From Zasmidium citrigriseum (taxonomy: Eukaryota > Ascomycota > Dothideomycetes > Mycosphaerellales > Mycosphaerellaceae), in the NCBI GenBank assembly GCA_002786025.1, contig NHNW01000129.1, forward strand, positions 1 to 14,017: a DNA stretch of 14,017 nt, read 5' to 3'. Of this stretch, positions 9,534 to 14,017 are shown in pieces. A model generated the notes under the pieces. It saw only the letters and a program-made list of their open reading frames with translations. It searched no databases and was not told the DNA's origin. The translations under genes were made by a program, and so were the position numbers. Position 1 is the first letter of the stretch; each line of letters opens with the position of its first letter.

Positions 9534-9785
9534 ATAATATTCTGCTTTAGATTCTAGTCTATATAAATCGTCTAGTAGTAGGCTAAGATCTCGGCGCGAA
9601 GGGAATATAGATTAATCTATTAGTAGGTCCCTCTAGGTAGTTAGGATTAGGAAGGATATAGCTAGTAGTATTAGCGTCTAGCGACGATAGTCTATTCTAG
9701 CTAATAGGTAAGACGTTAGGGTATCGAGTTAACCTAGGTAGGTATAAGGTATATAGGGTTAAGCCTAGTATATAATTAAACCGTT

Positions 9786-9804
9786 CTTCGCGTACTACGC
9801 GAAG
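9786..9804. repeat. 19-bp near-perfect palindrome, copy 2
   Basis: cttcgcgtactacgcgaag is the reverse complement of the copy at 4359-4377. Here it lies inside the pol pre-RT segment, where the minus frame reads LRVVRE. Being within coding sequence, it may be a coincidence of codon content or a small dispersed palindrome inserted in frame. Confidence 0.65.
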
Positions 9805-11059
9805 TAAGGAAAATAACGTTATAGTACCTATCCTTCTAGCTTTACTTTTAGGACGTATTAGATCTTCGTCTACCTAGGGAAGTACGAGAATCTCCTCCTC
9901 GATATAGTCCTCTATCTCCTCGAGGCGCTACTTTAAGTAAGGCTTCTTTACCTTATCGTCCTCGTCTAAGAAGGATTCTAAGTTAGCTAGATCTATACTA
10001 GGCTTATAAATATACTCCTATAACTAGAATAGCTTAGGTAAGCCTATTCTTACTATACCTATATAAATAACTTTATCCTTACTAGTATCGCGCTTACGCT
10101 AGAAGTAGTTCTCGCGCTCTTCGTATACTTACGTAAGGTTTATATTAGTAATAGATACTTAAGATTCTAGTTCGTTATAGGGGAAAAACTCCTTCTCTTC
10201 TTCTTCTTCTACCTCGCGCTCCTTAAGGCGGACTAGAAAGTAGTCTTTATAGGAAACTCTACTATTACTATCTTCGACAAATTTAGCGTCGTCGTTAGAG
10301 GGAGACTAGTTAGTATTATAGGATTCTTAGATTAAATCCTTAATATTAGATCCTATAAGAGAATAGGCGTATACTAGTACTTACTATAGGACATCGTTAA
10401 ATAGCTATACTAAATTCTCTCCTAGGGATACTAGAAAGAGTTTACTTAATACTATTAGTAGGTAATATTCTTCTCCTAAGTCTAGACGAATTTTAGGAAT
10501 CTATTTAAAAGCGTTAATTAAGTCTATTAGCTTAATAGTACTAGATATAGGCCGCGGCTAGGAATCCTTATCTATAGACTTAAAATTATAATAGGGAAAT
10601 AGTAGAAAGAGAGGAGAGTTAGGCTAGGACTAAAATTCGAGATCTAATAGAATACGAGGATAGTTCTCTACTAGATCGAGCGCTTCTAGAGCTCGTAGGT
10701 AATAGTAGGTATCGTAATAGATATAATCCCTAGGAATAAGGCGGGATTTTACGTTAAGTTAAGTAAGATACTTAGGAAGAGTCTAGGAAGGCTAAGGATC
10801 TACGCTAGAAGCGGCGTAGGAAGCTAAGGATCGTAAAAGGATCTAAGTAGGGAGCTATTTAGGAGCGTTAAGATCTAGAGAAGACGAGGACTTAGGCGAA
10901 TTAGGGAGCTTAGCTAGTACTAAGGTAGAGGTAAACTACGCGAGTTCGCTACTAGTAGTAGACTCGCTTAAGCTTTTCCTAACGAGTTACTCTAGTATTT
11001 AATAGTATAGTAAGTTAGTCTACTTAGTAGAATAGCGTAGAACTTAACGGTAGAACTAC

Positions 11060-11430
11060 CTATCTTAAGACTAGAGATCTTACTTTCCTAGGATCTATTA
11101 TCGTAGTTAGTACTTACTAAGCGAACTTTACGCGCCTAAGGGCGTCTAAGTAAGGTTAGGGTATTCTTATTATTCTAGATTATAAAGGGAACGGTAACGG
11201 TAACTCTATATATAGTAACTAGCGCTTCTTAGTAGATATATACGTATATAGTATCTCTAGTAGCGCTAGATATTCTTATACGAATACCCTTTATAATAGC
11301 TATACCTACCTTAAGGGCGTACTTAAAGCTAATAATATTCGCCTCGGATCCTTCGTTAATAATAGCTAGAAGCGCTTAATACGTAGTACTAATAAGAGCC
11401 TCTACCTTAGGACTTAGAATACTAAGATAG
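11060..11430 (-). pseudogene. Retropepsin-like aspartic protease, dead
   Basis: The minus strand reads AIINEGSEANIIS around 11.34-11.37 kb. This matches the active-site strand of fungal gypsy proteases whose motif is D-E-G-S rather than the usual D-(S/T)-G. The catalytic Asp is now Asn (AAC, minus strand of 11355-11357), the change expected from ATTGAC to ATTAAC by RIP. About 70 codons later TLLRRP*ARKV (near 11.12-11.16 kb) corresponds to the family's (I/L)LGRPW block, with Gly changed to Arg and Trp to a stop. The enzyme would have cut Gag-Pol into mature proteins. It lies in the Gag frame. Confidence 0.75.
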
Positions 11431-11439
11431 TTCTTTAGA

Positions 11440-13110
11440 AGACTCTCTCTAGTAATAACGTTATCTATAGCCTATATCCTAGAAGTATTAGCCTATCTTA
11501 TTTCCTTAGTAGAGGTAGAGAAGTTAAGTACGTCGATAGTAAGCCCGTCTCCCCTATTAAACTAATAAACTACGCTAGTAAGAGAGTAAGTAGTTTCCCT
11601 AGTATAGATAAGGATCTCCTCTTCTTTACTAGTAGAGGAATCCGAATTATCGTTAAAGCTAAGCTCTCGTATTAACTTATTAACTTCGTAGTTGTCCTAG
11701 GAATTATTACTATCCTCTCTAGCGCTACTATTAATACTATAGAAGTAACTAGTAATAACTAGAATAGTAGGGAACCTAATAGCCTTCTTATCTATCTTCT
11801 TAGCCTCGTTAGCGTTAGTAATATACTCTCGAGTAGTATAAACTTTACTAGTAACGGTTATAATATCTTCTCTAACTAGTTTAGCTAGCTCTTAGTAAAT
11901 ATCCTCCCGATCTATCGATACCCTCTTAGTAAAGAACTCTTAGAGTGATAGTATTAGAATTAGAGCCTAGTATAGGGAAAGCTAAATTACTTTATTATAA
12001 ATAAACCCTCTAATAGCCTTTTCCGGATTAGCGATCTTCTAGATAGTAATACCTTGTTATATAGTAGTAGGCTTTCCTTTACTAGTAATAGGTAGGTTAT
12101 AAGTAGGTATCTTCTTTAGAGGGTTATAAGGAATCTCCTTAGCTTTATTATTATTATTAGAATTATCTTAGGCCTAAGAGCGGCTAGTAGTATTCTAGCT
12201 CTCTATAGTAGTATTATTAGAGCGTCCTTACGCTATAGTAGAGGTACTAGTAGTAACTAGAAGTCTTAGGGTAGTAGTAGCCTCTCTCTATAAGGTAGCT
12301 TACCTCTCGTTAGTAAGGTTACTAATTATAGGTAACTCGTTCTCCTTATTAGTAGCGGTAGTCTTCTTAATACTAACTAGAGCTTTACCTAGCGTCTTAA
12401 CTCCTCGAAGAACACGTAGAGGTTTCTTAATAGCTTCTATATTACTAGTATAGACGCGTATAGCTACGTTATTATATACTCTATACTAGCTATCTACTTT
12501 ATTACCCTTAGTCTCTTCGAAGCTATACTCTTACCTATAGCTAAGCTCGAAAGAGTAAGTAGCGACTACTAGAAGGTTAGACGTAAGCGTAACTTCTCTA
12601 ATAACTTAGTTTTATGTCTCTAAAGAGTCTTAGTAAGACAAAACCTAAGTAGTACGAGCGTTAACGGCGCTATTAGAGTTAGTTAAAGATCCTACGGCTT
12701 AGTTCTAGGTAGTAAAGTTAGCTACGGCTTCCTTATTAGCTAGCTAGCGTAGAGTCTTCTTAGGAACGGTTATAACGGAAGGTAGCTTATAGTCTAGATT
12801 AGCCTAGTTACTATTATTATTTAGCTTATATAGAACTAAAGCGATATTAGATATATCTCTACTAGAGCGGAGTTATAGTAATAATACCTACTTAAACTAA
12901 GAGTTCCTATTAGGGGTATATTCTAAGTTAGGCTTATTAAGTTCGATATAGAGCTTCTTCTATAGAACGAAAGCCTATAGAAGCTAAGGGTTAGTACCGA
13001 AAGGTAGATTTATAGGCTTCTTATTAATATCGTTCTAGCGGCCGAAGTACTATTTATAGTCGTTATTATTATTATTAAGATAGCTAGAACGAATCTAGTA
13101 ATTCTAAACG
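11440..13110 (-). pseudogene. Gag-protease linker, low complexity
   Basis: About 550 codons continue in the Gag frame between zinc knuckle and protease. The first part is rich in Asn, Ser and Thr, including runs of four to five Asn near 12.14-12.16 kb and 13.06-13.08 kb. A better conserved block near 11.85-11.94 kb reads FFTKRVSIDREDIY*ELAKL and is preceded by Leu/Ser codons. Fungal gypsy polyproteins of this type carry a short helical block before the protease, so this may be that block. No catalytic motif is visible; the function was probably structural or spacer. The stops are those expected from Gln. Confidence 0.6.
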
Positions 13111-13112
13111 AT

Positions 13113-13154
13113 ATAGTTAGCTTTAAGATAGGAAGGATTATAGTAGAAGTAATA
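13113..13154 (-). other. Gag CCHC zinc knuckle, all ligands lost
   Basis: The minus strand reads YYFYYNPSYLKANY. Spacing is exactly C-x2-C-x4-H-x4-C if the Tyr codons at 13152-13154, 13143-13145, 13128-13130 and 13113-13115 are RIP products of TGT/TGC and CAT/CAC. The zinc knuckle of Gag binds the element RNA during packaging. All four zinc ligands are now Tyr, so it could not bind zinc. An Asn-rich stretch lies on both sides. Confidence 0.8.
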
Positions 13155-13379
13155 GTGTCGTCCTCTAGTACTAGTAGAAGCTTATCTATAGTTCTAGGTA
13201 CTATTATTATTATTCCCTCCGTTCTAAGGGAAGTTACTAGTATAGGCGTAGATAATAGAAGGCTTAGCTTAATACCTTCTAGACTAGTATTCTACTAAGT
13301 CTATTACGGCTAGGGCTATCTTATATATTTACTTAGTTAACTCGCCGTTAATATACTTACTAATCGTCTTAGCCTTAGA

Positions 13380-14017
13380 ATCCTTTAACCGTTAGCCCTT
13401 AGATCTAGCCTTAGCGTTAGTAAAGAGCTTATCTTAAATAATAGAAGTACTTAGAAGAGGTTCCTTACTAGCGAATTAGTTAGTACCCTAGATAAGCCTA
13501 ACCTTCTTAACGGCTATCTAGTATACTCTATCGAAGTACGAGAAGGAACTAGACTCGTTTAGGTTAATCTCGTATTTCTCTATAATATATTCTTAAATAA
13601 TAGGATAAGACTAGATTATCTTAAGAAGGTAGTAGGTCTTAGTATAGCTATTATAGTTAGCGACCTATTACTCGTATATCTTATAGTAGCTTAGGCTAAG
13701 TTCGAGACTCTTAAGATTAGGGTACTTCCTCTCGCTAAGAGTATATAGGAAGTCTCGAGTCTTTATCTAAGCGTTAACGTCTTTATCTACGTAAAAGCGC
13801 TTAATAGACTTCTTAAAGATAGAGAGGTTAATAGGGTTATATCCGTTAAGTAACTTAAAGACTTATTACTATTCTTAGATAGTATATTTAACGAATAAGG
13901 ATACTTTCTTCTTATCTATAGCGTTAGGGTAGTATATAGGGAAGACTTCTTCTTCTATACGTTCGATAAAGCGGGTAGTATTATCGCCCTTAAACTAAGG
14001 GATATCCTTTTCGCTAG
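13380..14017 (-). pseudogene. Gag capsid-like region (partial)
   Basis: The minus strand reads near the edge FKGDNTTRFIERIEEEVFP and a little later FYVDKDVNA*IKTRDFLYTL. This resembles the start of fungal gypsy Gag proteins, where a conserved F-x-G-x-N-x-x-x-F-(L/I)-E-R segment opens the capsid-like domain, followed by an alpha-helical region with a D-x-D motif. It forms the particle shell in the cytoplasm. Identification rests on this pattern and on the zinc knuckle about 220 codons further on. The N-terminus is cut off by the window. Confidence 0.72.

Larger units (their letters stand above)
9090..10950 (-). pseudogene. pol pre-RT segment, unassigned
   Basis: About 620 codons in the pol frame precede RT. 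They contain strongly charged stretches (a run of Glu codons at 10.18-10.22 kb, seen as a CTT/TTC-rich tract on the plus strand, and EEEILVLP near 9.88-9.90 kb). Near the 3' end the block LFRELLFNYKNTLF (about 9.12-9.17 kb) and the following VIRIVPY resemble the stretch just before RT in gypsy elements. No enzymatic motif is visible in the rest. Five CA/TG sites survive near 9.51-9.55 kb, so Cys, Met and His codons are still readable there. Confidence 0.6.
5825..11000 (-). pseudogene. pol reading frame (RT, RNase H, integrase), RIP-inactivated
   Basis: A single minus-strand frame (lowest base of each codon leaves remainder 1 on division by 3) runs from near 11.0 kb to about 5.83 kb, covering the pre-RT segment, RT, RNase H, the integrase zinc finger, core and C-terminal module. 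No internal frameshift is needed over about 1,700 codons; the damage is base substitution only. The RNase H to integrase tether lies at about 7.2-7.69 kb and shows no motif. The frame differs by -1 from the upstream gag-protease frame. The end is uncertain because TAA codons near 5.82-5.87 kb could be the true stop or former Gln codons. Confidence 0.88.
1..14017. other. RIP-saturated repeat DNA (whole window)
   Basis: CpA and TpG are almost absent on both strands while TpA is far above expectation. CpG, CpC and CpT are common, and the first 60 bases are 40 % GC. This is the signature of fungal repeat-induced point mutation acting on CpA in duplex repeats. It explains why all frames are broken by TAG and TAA but almost never TGA, why ATG is nearly missing, and why Tyr codons stand where Cys and His are expected. 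The mutation pattern fits Pezizomycotina. The few surviving CA/TG sites are scattered, with local clusters near 3.37-3.56 kb, 5.85 kb and 9.51-9.55 kb. Confidence 0.93.
5760..14017 (-). mobile_element. Decayed Ty3/gypsy LTR retrotransposon (partial)
   Basis: On the minus strand the order Gag, zinc knuckle, protease, RT, RNase H, integrase can be read through RIP stops. RNase H lying before integrase, and integrase last, is the Ty3/gypsy order (copia has integrase before RT). The window starts inside Gag, so the 5' LTR, primer-binding site and Gag N-terminus are outside. The coding part seen is about 8.2 kb, long for the group; the excess is in the linker between zinc knuckle and protease and in the segment before RT. 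The left boundary is approximate: the last recognisable polyprotein residues are near 5.87 kb and I cannot delimit the 3' LTR. The copy is certainly non-autonomous: dozens of stops and nearly every catalytic residue mutated. Confidence 0.92.
10960..14017 (-). pseudogene. gag-protease reading frame, RIP-inactivated
   Basis: One minus-strand frame (lowest base of each codon divisible by 3) runs from the right edge through Gag, the zinc knuckle at 13113-13154, an Asn/Ser/Thr-rich linker and the protease to about 10.97 kb. It is interrupted only by TAA/TAG codons of the kind RIP makes from Gln or Trp. It would have encoded the structural protein that packages element RNA and the protease that cuts the polyprotein. 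The pol part downstream is in the -1 frame relative to this one, so expression probably needed frameshifting, unless an indel arose in this copy. The start codon is beyond the window. Confidence 0.8.

Noticed and set aside
10940..11000. Specific slippery heptamer for frameshifting (ggaaaag near 10.98 kb)
   Set aside because: It is not in the register needed for a canonical X-XXY-YYZ slip in the gag-protease frame, and RIP may have altered the site.
1..14017. Bisulfite-converted or synthetic sequence as the cause of missing CA/TG
   Set aside because: Bisulfite would remove C in all unmethylated contexts and only on one strand. Here CC, CT and CG are common and both CA and TG are lost. Coherent protein domains with RIP-type substitutions are present.
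1..14017. Intact genes
   Set aside because: Every recognisable frame is broken by many TAA/TAG codons, and ATG is nearly absent. Short open frames are by-products of the base composition.
1..14017. tRNA, rRNA or CRISPR array
   Set aside because: No cloverleaf with a conserved T-loop, no rRNA-like stretch and no regularly spaced direct repeats were seen.

Overview
This window looks like a heavily RIP-mutated (repeat-induced point mutation) transposon region from a filamentous ascomycete (Pezizomycotina). The dinucleotides CA and TG are almost gone on both strands; by eye only a few dozen of each remain in 14 kb. TA is in large excess, while CG, CC and CT remain common and GC stays near 40 %. 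No intact gene is present. Coding history can still be read because RIP turns CAA, CAG and TGG into stops (TAA, TAG), Cys and His into Tyr, Asp into Asn when a T precedes the codon, and Met into Ile, without moving the frame.

Right and central part (about 5.8 kb to the right edge, minus strand): a dead Ty3/gypsy LTR retrotransposon, cut by the window edge inside Gag. Reading leftwards the order is Gag, a CCHC zinc knuckle (all four ligands now Tyr), a long low-complexity linker, an aspartic protease, a long pre-RT segment, reverse transcriptase, RNase H, the integrase zinc finger, the integrase core, and a GPY/F-type C-terminal module with an acidic tail. Gag-protease is in one frame and RT to integrase in the -1 frame. 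Most catalytic residues have been changed by RIP: Asp to Asn in protease, RT and RNase H, and Asp to Asn plus Glu to Lys in integrase. The 5' LTR lies outside the window; the 3' LTR would lie to the left of about 5.8 kb but cannot be bounded without its partner.

Left part (1 to about 2405, minus strand): a second decayed reading frame of about 800 codons, open at the left edge, with a likely ancestral ATG in good context. It needs no frameshift and reads like a hydrophilic protein, but I do not recognise its family.

Middle (2.4-5.8 kb): no recognisable protein domain. It holds an AT-rich island (about 3.37-3.57 kb) with an unusual share of surviving CA/TG, a near-perfect 19-bp palindrome that recurs at 9.79 kb, and a weak candidate plus-strand frame from about 4.0 to 5.8 kb that would run towards the end of the retrotransposon. 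The left frame, the AT-rich island and this candidate frame could be a divergent pair around a shared promoter region, but that is inference.
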